Positions 1 through 6,210 of a DNA stretch of 10,956 bases are shown here, piece after piece. The translations under genes were made by a program, and so were the position numbers. The stretch's first letter is position 1. Every line of letters starts with the position of its first letter. Origin of the DNA: Desulfovibrio sp. (GTDB lineage Bacteria > Desulfobacterota > Desulfovibrionia > Desulfovibrionales > Desulfovibrionaceae); assembly GCA_009773975.1 (NCBI GenBank), contig VSMX01000076.1, forward strand, positions 1 through 10,956. The letters run 5' to 3'. The notes beneath the pieces were generated by a model. The model saw only the letters and a list, made by a program, of their open reading frames with translations, did no database searches and had not been told where the DNA came from.

Positions 1-46
1 CAAGGAGGGCGCTTCCGCTTCCCCAAAGGAAGTCGGCGCAAGGCAG

Positions 47-736
47 ATGGCAGAAGAACAAAAAAATCATGGCGGCGCGTCCAATCCGCTTTTACAGGAT
101 CTTCAGGCTGAAGTGAGCGCCGAAAACGCGCCTCTTTTACAATTCATAACCAAATACGCGGGCGTCATAGCGGGCATCGTTCTGGCCCTTTTGCTTATAT
201 TGGGCGGCATGGCCATCTGGAACTGGCACAAGTCCGGCAAGGAAGATGAGGCCCGCGCCGAGCTTGCGCGCATCAACATGCAGCTGAAGGGTGAGGCAAA
301 GGATCAGGCGCTTTTGAATCTGGCCCAGAAGGCGCCGGCTTCCACCAAATTGTTCATATATTTGAGCCTTGGCCAGAGCGCGCAGGAAAACGGCAATCCC
401 GTTCTGGCGGCGGATGCTTACGCCAGGGCGGCCAAACTTGACAATGACGGACCCCTGGGCCTTACGGCTGCTCTTGGCAGCGTTGGCAGCCTGATGATGC
501 AGGCCGAATATCAGCAGGCTCTTGCCCTGCTCCAGGAACTCGACAAGCGTCTGCCGGCCGCGAACAATTCCCAATACCTGCAGCAAATGCTGGCGGAAGC
601 GGCCTATAGGACAGGCAACAAGCAGCTGGCCCTTGAAACTTATCGCAAGCTTGGCGAGGAAACAGGCACGCCCCAGCGCGCGTACTTCAAAAAAATGGCT
701 GATGAGATAGCCGGCGAAATTGTCGGTAAAAAGTAA
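47..736 (+). CDS. Membrane-anchored TPR protein, YfgM/CpoB-like
   Basis: This encodes 229 residues. A charged N-terminal segment (1-36) is followed by one hydrophobic span at about residues 37-59, ending in a WNWHK boundary, and then by an Ala/Leu-rich alpha-helical domain on the far side. The helical repeats, with segments such as AADAYARAAKLD and YQQALALLQELDKRLP, look like tetratricopeptide repeats of the TPR_21 type found in YfgM, the ancillary SecYEG subunit. That family role is known; that this protein does the same is inferred. The ATG at 47 has only a weak AAGG upstream, and its frame stays open to the left edge (residues rich in Ala, Ser, Glu and Lys), so the true start could lie outside the window. 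It lies 24 bp before iorA on the same strand, so the two are probably cotranscribed. No catalytic motif is visible. It may instead be an uncharacterised TPR scaffold. Confidence 0.75.
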   Translation: MAEEQKNHGGASNPLLQDLQAEVSAENAPLLQFITKYAGVIAGIVLALLLILGGMAIWNWHKSGKEDEARAELARINMQLKGEAKDQALLNLAQKAPASTKLFIYLSLGQSAQENGNPVLAADAYARAAKLDNDGPLGLTAALGSVGSLMMQAEYQQALALLQELDKRLPAANNSQYLQQMLAEAAYRTGNKQLALETYRKLGEETGTPQRAYFKKMADEIAGEIVGKK

Positions 737-760
737 AATTGCAAACATCTGGCTTGAAAA

Positions 761-2629
761 ATGCGCAATCCTTTTTTTACAAAAGACCAACATGCCCTTT
801 TGCTCGGCAACGAAGCCATAGCTGCGGGAGCGCTTGACGCCGGAATAGGCATGGTTTCCTGTTATCCCGGCACGCCCTCTTCGGAAGTCGCCGACACCTT
901 TGCCTTGATAAGGGCCAAAGACAAATCCGGAACGGATTTTTTCCTTGAGTATTCGGTCAATGAAAAGACGGCCATGGAAATTGCCGCCGGCGCTGCCCTG
1001 GCAGGCATGAAAAGCCTGGCGTCAATGAAGCATGTGGGCCGCAACGTGGCTGCAGATCCACTGTTCACGGCCGCGTACATCGGTTTGCCGGGCGGCCTTG
1101 TCGTCCTGAGCGCTGACGATCCCGGCTGCCATTCCAGCCAGAACGAACAGGACAACAGGGGCTATGCGCGCCTTGCGCATCTGCCCTGCCTGGAACCGGC
1201 CACAGCCCAGGAAGCCTACGAAATGACGCGGGCCGCATTTGGCATGGCCAGGAAACTCGAACAGCCCGTGATGCTGCGCACCACAACCCGTATAAGCCAT
1301 TTGCGGGGCAAGGTTGGGCGAACTTCCGATCCGGAGACGCCCGAAACCCTGGAGTTTGAACGCAATCCCGGCCGTTTTGTGCCTGTTCCGGCTGTGGCGA
1401 TAAAGCGGCACAAAATACTGGGCGAGCAGATGGATCTTGCCAGGGAAATTGCGGAAAAAAGCCCTTTCAACAAAATCAGCAGCCCGGATATGCATACCGG
1501 ATATGGCGTCATTGCCTCGGGCGTTGCCAGGAACTATCTGGCTGATGCCCTGCAGGACGACAGCGGGGTTGCGGTTCTGGAACTGGGCATGACCTGGCCG
1601 CTGCCCGAAAAAATGCTTCTTGCCTTTCTGTCTGCCTGCAAGAGCGTCCTGACTCTGGAGGAAGGCGAGCCATTCCTGGAAAAAGATATTCGCGCCCTTG
1701 CCCAGAAAAACAGTCTTGAAACCCAAATTGAGGGTAAGGATAAAGAGCTTGGAGTATGCGGGGAATATTCCACCACGCTGGTTGCCAGGCGGCTGGCACG
1801 TTTTATGGGCGCTGAAGAACCGAAAGCAAGCCATGCGGCCGCGCGGGACGACCTGCCGAAGCGTCCGCCAAATCTTTGTCCTGGCTGCGCGCACCGTTCC
1901 GTCTATTATGCGGTCAGGGAGGCTTTTGGCGATTCGGCCCTGTATTCCAGCGACATTGGCTGTTACACGCTTGGCCTTCTGCCACCGTTGAAATGCGCGG
2001 ATTTTCTTGTCTGCATGGGTTCTTCTGCAAGCTCGGGCAGCGGTTTTGCCAGGGCGTCCGGCAAGATGGTGGTCGGTTTCATCGGCGATTCGACATTTTT
2101 TCATTCGGGCATCACCGGCCTTGCAAATGCGGTTTACAATCGCCACAATCTGCTGCTTGTCATTCTGGACAACGGAACCACGGCCATGACGGGCCACCAG
2201 CCAAATCCGGGCATGGATCAGATCCAGCTGGGCGAAAACGCCTCCAGGCTGAATATTGAAACCATTGTTCGCGGCCTTGGCGTGGAGCATCTGGCAAAGG
2301 TCAACGGGCACAATATCCGGGCTTTGAGGAAAGCGCTGGCCGAACTCGGGCCCCGGACCGGAGCAAGGGTGCTGATTGCCGAGGAACCCTGCATGCTTTA
2401 TGCCCGGCGCAAATTGAAAAAAGGGCGCAAGGCCGTTGCTTTTGTCGCAAAACAGGGGGAAGCAGCGGAAGCCTGCGCAAGGAATCTGGCCTGCCCGGCT
2501 TTTTGCAGAAATGACGGGAATCTGGCTGTGAACGAGGATTTGTGCGCTGGCTGCATGGTCTGCGCCCAGATTGCTCCAGGCGTTTTCAAGGCCAGGGCGG
2601 TTGATAAAGGAAACGCTGGAAAAAATTGA
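761..2629 (+). CDS. iorA: Indolepyruvate:ferredoxin oxidoreductase, alpha subunit
   Basis: IorA is the large subunit of the cytoplasmic enzyme that oxidatively decarboxylates aryl pyruvates (indolepyruvate, phenylpyruvate) to aryl-acetyl-CoA and reduces ferredoxin, using thiamine diphosphate (TPP). The 622 residues match the family in length and order: an N-terminal pyrimidine-binding domain with CYPGTPSSEV (34-43), a middle domain, the LCPGCAHRSVYYA segment (372-384), and a TPP/Mg site with GDSTFFHSG (442-450) and ILDNGTTAMTGHQPNPG (468-484). The C-terminal ferredoxin-like domain has Cys572, 578, 582, 595, 598 and 601, fewer than the usual eight. The second motif ends in Ala605-Pro where a fourth Cys is expected. 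The start is 24 bp after the TPR gene, with only a weak ribosome site, which suggests coupling. A terminator follows 40 bp after the stop, so the usual partner iorB is not in this operon. Confidence 0.95.
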   Translation: MRNPFFTKDQHALLLGNEAIAAGALDAGIGMVSCYPGTPSSEVADTFALIRAKDKSGTDFFLEYSVNEKTAMEIAAGAALAGMKSLASMKHVGRNVAADPLFTAAYIGLPGGLVVLSADDPGCHSSQNEQDNRGYARLAHLPCLEPATAQEAYEMTRAAFGMARKLEQPVMLRTTTRISHLRGKVGRTSDPETPETLEFERNPGRFVPVPAVAIKRHKILGEQMDLAREIAEKSPFNKISSPDMHTGYGVIASGVARNYLADALQDDSGVAVLELGMTWPLPEKMLLAFLSACKSVLTLEEGEPFLEKDIRALAQKNSLETQIEGKDKELGVCGEYSTTLVARRLARFMGAEEPKASHAAARDDLPKRPPNLCPGCAHRSVYYAVREAFGDSALYSSDIGCYTLGLLPPLKCADFLVCMGSSASSGSGFARASGKMVVGFIGDSTFFHSGITGLANAVYNRHNLLLVILDNGTTAMTGHQPNPGMDQIQLGENASRLNIETIVRGLGVEHLAKVNGHNIRALRKALAELGPRTGARVLIAEEPCMLYARRKLKKGRKAVAFVAKQGEAAEACARNLACPAFCRNDGNLAVNEDLCAGCMVCAQIAPGVFKARAVDKGNAGKN

Positions 2630-2668
2630 ATTAATCAGCGTATCCTGGAAAAAATTCACATTTGATTC

Positions 2669-2708
2669 AATGGGCGGGAAGACGGTCTCTTCCCGTCCAT
2701 TTCATTTT
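2669..2708 (+). terminator. Intrinsic terminator after iorA
   Basis: A 14-bp stem pairs 2669-2682 with 2688-2701 (core GGGCGGGAAGA with TCTTCCCGTCC, one G-U pair) around a 5-nt loop. A T-rich run follows to 2708. It starts 40 bp after the iorA stop and should end the TPR-iorA transcript. Confidence 0.85.
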
Positions 2709-2719
2709 CAAACGCCATT

Positions 2720-2870
2720 GAGAAGCAGTCTTCACATGCACATCCCGCCCTCTCACTGCGTCAGATTTCGTAAATTATTACGGCCGAGTACCGTAAGAGC
2801 TCATTCCCTTCACAATTTACTCGTCCTCCTTGCGAGAGAACAAAATTCACCATGTGAAGGCAGCTTCTGA
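2720..2870. repeat. Nested inverted-repeat element, candidate structured RNA or MITE-like insertion
   Basis: Outer arms at 2721-2738 and 2851-2868 pair over 18 positions with one A-A mismatch and one G-U pair (CTTCACATG with CATGTGAAG at the inner end). Nested inside are CTCTC/GAGAG (2750-2754 with 2834-2838), GTAAATT/AATTTAC (2770-2776 with 2814-2820) and TTACGG/CCGTAA (2778-2783 with 2791-2796). All four stems are compatible, giving one elongated rod of about 150 nt. A separate palindrome TTCAC-CAT-GTGAA (2846-2858) would compete with the outer stem. The G-U pair folds better on the + strand. No clear promoter was seen just upstream. It could be a small RNA (6S-like in outline only, no sequence match recognised), a leader RNA, or a MITE. 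The pairing is visible; the role is unknown. Confidence 0.5.
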
Positions 2871-2897
2871 GTTTTCCATTGTCAATCCTTGCGCAAA

Positions 2898-2982
2898 ATA
2901 TCCCCCAAATTCGGACAATCCACCCGGAATTAATACATTTTCCTGCCATACGCCCTTGCCATGAAAGGACTTTTGGGGATAT
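2898..2982. repeat. Inverted repeat ATATCCCCCAAA / TTTTGGGGATAT
   Basis: Arms at 2898-2909 and 2971-2982 are complementary at 11 of 12 positions. They start 73 bp apart, close to seven helical turns, and the right arm abuts the possible permease promoter. This would suit a pair of operator half-sites bridged by a looping regulator, or a long-range stem in a leader RNA if transcription starts further upstream. Function is inferred only. Confidence 0.4.
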
Positions 2983-3006
2983 GACACAAAGAGATTTTAA
3001 TATAAT
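2981..3006 (+). promoter_or_regulatory. Possible sigma-70-type promoter for the lactate permease gene
   Basis: A perfect -10 hexamer TATAAT lies at 3001-3006. The best -35 candidate, ATGACA at 2981-2986, is only 14 bp away, so the -35 is weak or the promoter needs an activator. Initiation near 3013 would give a leader of about 70 nt. No sigma-54 site with correct GG/GC spacing was found upstream of this gene. Confidence 0.3.
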
Positions 3007-3070
3007 ACAGGCGCTTGAGTCAGTACATCGGCAAACAATGGGACGTTGCCATCATGCGCCAAAAAGGTCC

Positions 3071-3076
3071 GGGAGG
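3071..3076 (+). promoter_or_regulatory. Ribosome binding site that fixes the permease start
   Basis: GGGAGG sits 8 nt before the ATG at 3085. It decides against the in-frame ATG 13 codons upstream at 3046, whose extra residues are hydrophilic and foreign to the permease N-terminus. Confidence 0.85.
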
Positions 3077-3084
3077 TTTTATTG

Positions 3085-4785
3085 ATGTCTACAGCATTTT
3101 TGGCGCTGCTGGCAATCATACCGATTGTGGTTGCCCTTGTCCTGATGGTGGGAATGCGCTGGCCCGCCACCAGGGCAATGCCCTTTGCCTGGGCAGCCTG
3201 CTTCGTTTGCGGGATGATAGGCTGGAAAATCGAGGTCCTGCGTCTTGTGGCTTTGTCGATTCAGGGCGTGATCATCGCAATAGGCGTTTTGATCATCGTC
3301 TTTGGCGCCATACTTATTCTTTATACCCTGGAAAAAAGCGGCGGCATGGAGACAATCCAGTATGGCATGCAGAATGTGAGCAAGGATCGCCGCGTCCAGG
3401 CCATCATTATCGGCTTTTTGTTCGCGGCCTTTATTGAAGGCGCGGCAGGCTTCGGCACCCCAGCCGCCCTGGCCGCCCCGCTTTTGCTTGGCCTTGGCTT
3501 TCCGGCCATGGCGGCCGCCGTTGTCTGCCTTGTGTTCAACTCCGTGCCGGTAAGCTTTGGCGCGGTGGGCACGCCTATTCTGGTCGGCTTCGGGCTTTTG
3601 AAAGACACGGTGGGCCACGCCGTGGCCGATGGCCAGGCAGCCGGCGCCGTGATGCCCTACGCAAACTTTGACGGCTTTGCCAGGGTTGTCGGCGAATGGG
3701 CCACCTTCATGCACGGGCCGATGGCAATTATCCTGACCATCTTCATGCTTGGCTTCATGACCCGCTTCTGGGGGCCGGAACGCTCCTGGAGCGTGGGATT
3801 CCGGGCCTGGAAATTCTGTATTTTCGCTGCTGTCTGCTTCCTGGTGCCCTATATTGCCTGCGCCTGGGGCCTGGGGCCAGAGTTCCCGGCCATGCTGGGC
3901 GGCCTGATTGGCCTCGGCATTGTGGTCTGGGGCGCGAAAATGGGCTTTTGCGTGCCAAAGGAAGAATGGGGCTTCGGCGACCCTGCCAAATGGGACGCAA
4001 CGTGGTCCGGCACCGCAAGCCAGAATACCAGCACACATTTCCAGGCGCACATGAGCCAGTTCATGGCCTGGCTGCCCTACGTCATCATCTGCGTCCTGCT
4101 GGTTATTTCGCGTATTCCCGAACTCGGCCTCAAGGGCTGGCTGACGGCACAGAAAATCACCTACAACAACATTCTTGGCTTTGCCGACATCAGCGAAGGC
4201 ATAACCTACCTTTATCTGCCAGGCACATTTTTCATCCTGGTAGCCCTGATTACCATTCCGCTGCATAAAATGAGCGCGGAAAAGGTCAAGGCAGCCTGGA
4301 CGGAAAGCTTCGTCAAAATGAAGTCCCCGACAATCGCGCTTTGCTTTGCTGTCGCGCTTGTCGCCATTTTCCGCGGCTCCGCGGTCAATCCGGAAGGCGT
4401 GCCTTCCATGCCTCTGGCGCTTGCCGAAACCGTGGGCGCGGTTGCCGGCGGCATCTGGCCCTTCCTTGCTGCCTTTGTCGGCGGTCTTGGCGCCTTCATC
4501 ACCGGTTCGGCCACAATTTCCGACCTCATGTTCGCCGAATTCCAGTGGGGCATGGCCATTACCCAACATCTTGCCCCGTCGATCATTGAAGCCGCGCAGA
4601 CAGTAGGCGGCGCAATGGGCAACATGATCTGCATCCATAACATCGTCGCTGCCTGCGCTGTTGTCGGCCTCTCGGGCCGGGAAGGCGAGGTGATGCGCAA
4701 GACATTCTGGCCATTCCTGCTTTACGGTGTGGTTGTAGGCATAATCTGCCTCTTGCTCATCAGCTTTACCAGCGCCACTTTCTAG
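3085..4785 (+). CDS. lctP: L-lactate permease, LctP family
   Basis: This encodes 566 residues of a polytopic inner-membrane protein of the lactate permease family (TC 2.A.14), which imports lactate with protons. The very hydrophobic sequence has a dozen or more probable membrane spans. Family signatures are visible: [17 protein letters not shown] (about 118-134), [19 protein letters not shown] (152-170), and near the C-terminus [25 protein letters not shown] (512-536, GREG conserved). Length is close to the family norm of about 550. In sulfate reducers lactate is the classic electron donor, so this is probably the uptake step feeding lactate dehydrogenase; that link is inferred because no such gene is in the window. 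The gene has a strong ribosome site and its own terminator, and no codirectional neighbour follows, so it looks monocistronic. Glycolate may also be a substrate, as in some family members. Confidence 0.95.
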   Translation: MSTAFLALLAIIPIVVALVLMVGMRWPATRAMPFAWAACFVCGMIGWKIEVLRLVALSIQGVIIAIGVLIIVFGAILILYTLEKSGGMETIQYGMQNVSKDRRVQAIIIGFLFAAFIEGAAGFGTPAALAAPLLLGLGFPAMAAAVVCLVFNSVPVSFGAVGTPILVGFGLLKDTVGHAVADGQAAGAVMPYANFDGFARVVGEWATFMHGPMAIILTIFMLGFMTRFWGPERSWSVGFRAWKFCIFAAVCFLVPYIACAWGLGPEFPAMLGGLIGLGIVVWGAKMGFCVPKEEWGFGDPAKWDATWSGTASQNTSTHFQAHMSQFMAWLPYVIICVLLVISRIPELGLKGWLTAQKITYNNILGFADISEGITYLYLPGTFFILVALITIPLHKMSAEKVKAAWTESFVKMKSPTIALCFAVALVAIFRGSAVNPEGVPSMPLALAETVGAVAGGIWPFLAAFVGGLGAFITGSATISDLMFAEFQWGMAITQHLAPSIIEAAQTVGGAMGNMICIHNIVAACAVVGLSGREGEVMRKTFWPFLLYGVVVGIICLLLISFTSATF

Positions 4786-4811
4786 GCTGTATATCAATCA
4801 TTCGATTTTTT

Positions 4812-4835
4812 GGGGGGGCGAAAGCCCCCTTTTTT
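4812..4835 (+). terminator. Intrinsic terminator after the lactate permease gene
   Basis: A GGGGGC/GCCCCC stem (4814-4819 with 4824-4829), extendable by two G-T pairs, closes a GAAA tetraloop and is followed by six T (4830-4835). It begins about 27 bp after the permease stop. Confidence 0.9.
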
Positions 4836-4850
4836 GATACAGGGAGTTGG

Positions 4851-4864
4851 CAATCAACGTTATG
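4851..4864. repeat. Direct repeat, left copy
   Basis: CAATCAACGTTATG here and CAAACAACGTTATG at 5318-5331 match at 13 of 14 positions in the same orientation. They bracket the decayed Rpn/XRE remnants. This could be a target-site duplication, a recombination scar or chance. Confidence 0.45.
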
Positions 4865-4922
4865 CAAGCGCTTTCTTGCGGACTACAAGTTCGCAGCCAA
4901 GCGCGGATGCCACTTTCCATAA
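4860..4922 (-). pseudogene. Tail of an XRE/HigA-type helix-turn-helix antitoxin
   Basis: Read on the - strand in a frame different from the Rpn remnant, the segment ends TLWKVASALGCELVVRKKALA and stops at TAA (4860-4862). This pattern (TL, a helix ending in ALG, then a short beta-strand with charged end) is typical of the C-terminus of HigA-like and other XRE-family antitoxins and regulators. Upstream in this frame the resemblance stops at once, and there is no start, DNA-binding helix pair or partner toxin. It is best read as the last 20 or so codons of a lost gene, joined to the Rpn remnant by a deletion. The match is from memory of the family and could be coincidental. Confidence 0.4.
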
Positions 4923-5260
4923 TGTGCGGCGTCCTCCAGGCGCGCTATTGCCTCTTTCCATTCATTGGAAATTGTCCCGAAACGGTCGGAGAGCATCTCC
5001 AGCAGGGTTGTTTTCTGGCATGACAGACCTTCGGCCAGACCTTCAGCCTTTCCTTTATATATGAATTCCTGTTCCCATTGTCTGAATTTCTGTTCCAGCA
5101 TAATATTATCCTCTTCATCTTCCAGATCGCCAAGGGTATCAAAATCTAAATCCCCGATGAAGTCTCCCGACACAAAATCCTCGAGAAGGCTTTTCACCAT
5201 TTCTGGAGTACTAAAAAATGCCTTGTAGGCCGCGTCATGCGGAAAATTGTCCGATGCCAT
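4883..5260 (-). pseudogene. Rpn/YhgA-like PD-(D/E)XK nuclease remnant lacking its catalytic core
   Basis: The 125-residue frame from ATG 5260 opens with ASDNFPHDAAYKAFFSTPEM, the characteristic start of Rpn (recombination-promoting nuclease, Transposase_31/YhgA-like) proteins. After about 43 residues (DLDFDTL) it jumps into an acidic stretch and then the typical C-terminal part: FIYKGKAEGLAEG, then a helix with LLEMLSDRFGTISNEW. Family members are roughly 250-320 residues; the missing middle carries the PD-(D/E)XK active site, so nuclease activity is not expected. The last residues (AAHYGKWHPRLAANL) do not look like the family and overlap, out of frame, the XRE-like tail. A longer version from TTG 5320 would add a hydrophobic leader and is less likely. 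No clear ribosome site. It lies opposite the permease strand, bracketed by 14-bp direct repeats. Confidence 0.6.
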
Positions 5261-5317
5261 GCGCGAAAGCCGGCTGAACAGGAATGACAAGACAAGAATA
5301 AAAAACATTGGCCATGT

Positions 5318-5331
5318 CAAACAACGTTATG
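5318..5331. repeat. Direct repeat, right copy
   Basis: CAAACAACGTTATG is the partner of the copy at 4851-4864 (13/14 identical, 467 bp apart). It lies upstream of the Rpn remnant's start. No terminal inverted repeats were seen just inside the two copies. Confidence 0.45.
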
Positions 5332-5439
5332 GGAAATTGACCATGCGCTACGGAGCAATGAGATTAAATGGAATTAAACAGGACTAACTGGCATACGAAG
5401 CAGGAAAGGCTCGCCAGGGGATTTTGTTTTTGGAATCGT

Positions 5440-5463
5440 AAAGCCCCCGAAGAAGGGGGCTTT
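5440..5463 (-). terminator. Intrinsic terminator after flgH
   Basis: AAAGCCCCC (5440-5448) pairs perfectly with GGGGGCTTT (5455-5463) across a 6-nt loop. It begins 22 bp beyond the flgH stop, so it ends the flagellar transcript. The T-run is better on the + strand side, so it may work both ways and also stop read-through from the left. Confidence 0.75.
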
Positions 5464-5484
5464 CTTTCGTTCAGATTCTATAAA

Positions 5485-6210
5485 TTAGAAAGGCCAGACA
5501 TTGTCCATCAGGCGCGTGAACCAGCCGGGCTTCTGCTTGTCTGCCAAAACGCCCTTGCCGTAGTATTCTATGCTGGCGTCCGCAATCTGGTTGGAATAGA
5601 TGCTGTTGTCCGAATCGACGTCGCGGGAGCGAACCATGCCGCGCACAACCATGTATTCGGTTTCATCATTGACACGGATTTCGCGCGCGCCCTCAATCTG
5701 CAGCAGACCGCCGGGAAGAACCCGAAGAACCCTTGCCGCAAGGGACGTGGTTACATAGTTTTCGCGCTTGGTCTTGCCGGTGGCCGTCAAATCACTGTCG
5801 GAAGCCGTCTGCAATATGGGCAGGTTGTTGCCGATATCGCCCTGCGGGCCAATGCCCACAAAGGGAATGAAGCCGGTTTTGCTCTTGTTGAACATGGTCG
5901 CGACGCTGTAGTTGTTGCCGCTCTGCTTGTCGGCGCTCGTTTCAGCCTTGCTCTGGGCCTTGGTGTTTTCGACAAGTTTCACAACCACGATATCGCCTAC
6001 GCGCTTGGCGCGGCTATCAGCAAAAAGGGTTTCCTCCTGGCTGGCGGCAAAGAGCGAGCCGGGATTATTGCGGCCATTCACTTCCTGCCTGTATTCCTGC
6101 GGCTGGGTTACAGGCTGCTGCAGGGCCGGCCTGCGATGCGAACCGCCCGCGCAGGCCGTGCAGAACATCAAGACCGCTCCCACAAACAATGCCAAAATCC
6201 TGTTATTCAT
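5485..6210 (-). CDS. flgH: Flagellar L-ring lipoprotein FlgH
   Basis: FlgH forms the L-ring, the outer-membrane bushing around the flagellar distal rod. The 241-residue product starts at ATG 6210 behind a purine-rich GAGGAGAGG site, with the signal MNNRILALFVGAVLMFCTAC; Cys20 is the predicted lipidated residue, although Cys at position -3 of the lipobox is unusual. The family core is clear: GSLFAASQEETLFADSRAKRV then GDIVVVKLVENT in the N-terminal half, followed by the Gly/Leu-rich beta region and RVLRVLPGGLLQIEGAREI, with a C-terminus of GWFTRLMDNVWPF. Length fits the family (about 230-240). It lies 199 bp downstream of flgA and is the last gene of the run. flgI (P-ring), which often follows flgH, is absent. 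Confidence 0.96.
   Translation of the reverse strand: MNNRILALFVGAVLMFCTACAGGSHRRPALQQPVTQPQEYRQEVNGRNNPGSLFAASQEETLFADSRAKRVGDIVVVKLVENTKAQSKAETSADKQSGNNYSVATMFNKSKTGFIPFVGIGPQGDIGNNLPILQTASDSDLTATGKTKRENYVTTSLAARVLRVLPGGLLQIEGAREIRVNDETEYMVVRGMVRSRDVDSDNSIYSNQIADASIEYYGKGVLADKQKPGWFTRLMDNVWPF

Larger units (their letters stand above)
2630..3084. other. 455-bp gene-free spacer between iorA and the lactate permease gene
   Basis: No convincing gene was found here; the short open frames lack both a ribosome site and family resemblance. The spacer holds, in order, the iorA terminator (2669-2708), a nested inverted-repeat element (2720-2870), a perfect TTGCGCAA palindrome (2889-2896), an inverted repeat with arms at 2898-2909 and 2971-2982, a perfect TATAAT (3001-3006) and the GGGAGG ribosome site (3071-3076). 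The density of symmetry suggests regulation or a structured RNA rather than idle spacer. Confidence 0.7.

Noticed and set aside
1022..2659. 545-codon open frame antisense to iorA
   Set aside because: It is a shadow of iorA, with no family resemblance, and it also runs across the iorA stop.
2846..2858. TTCAC-CAT-GTGAA as a Rex or CRP/FNR operator
   Set aside because: The half-sites face the wrong way for the Rex consensus TTGTGA-N-TCACAA and for CRP (TGTGA-N6-TCACA). It is more simply the foot of the large stem-loop.
2721..2868. CRISPR-like or phage attachment site reading of the outer arms
   Set aside because: There are no repeated direct units with spacers, and no integrase or tRNA is nearby. 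The symmetry is purely inverted.
3039..3060. TGGGACGTTGCC as a sigma-54 site before the permease gene
   Set aside because: The GG and GC parts are far too close, with no 10-nt spacing.
3046..3084. Upstream ATG start for the lactate permease
   Set aside because: It would add 13 hydrophilic residues unlike the family, and GGGAGG is placed for the ATG at 3085.
3079..4797. Very long open frame (572 codons) antisense to the whole lactate permease gene
   Set aside because: It mirrors the permease codon by codon. Its translation is rich in His, Gly, Ala and Asp with no domain, ribosome site or membrane pattern, while the + strand gene is unmistakable. High GC at third positions explains the absence of antisense stops.
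4851..5331. Intact insertion sequence between the direct repeats
   Set aside because: No terminal inverted repeats and no complete transposase are present. The only frame is a core-less Rpn remnant.
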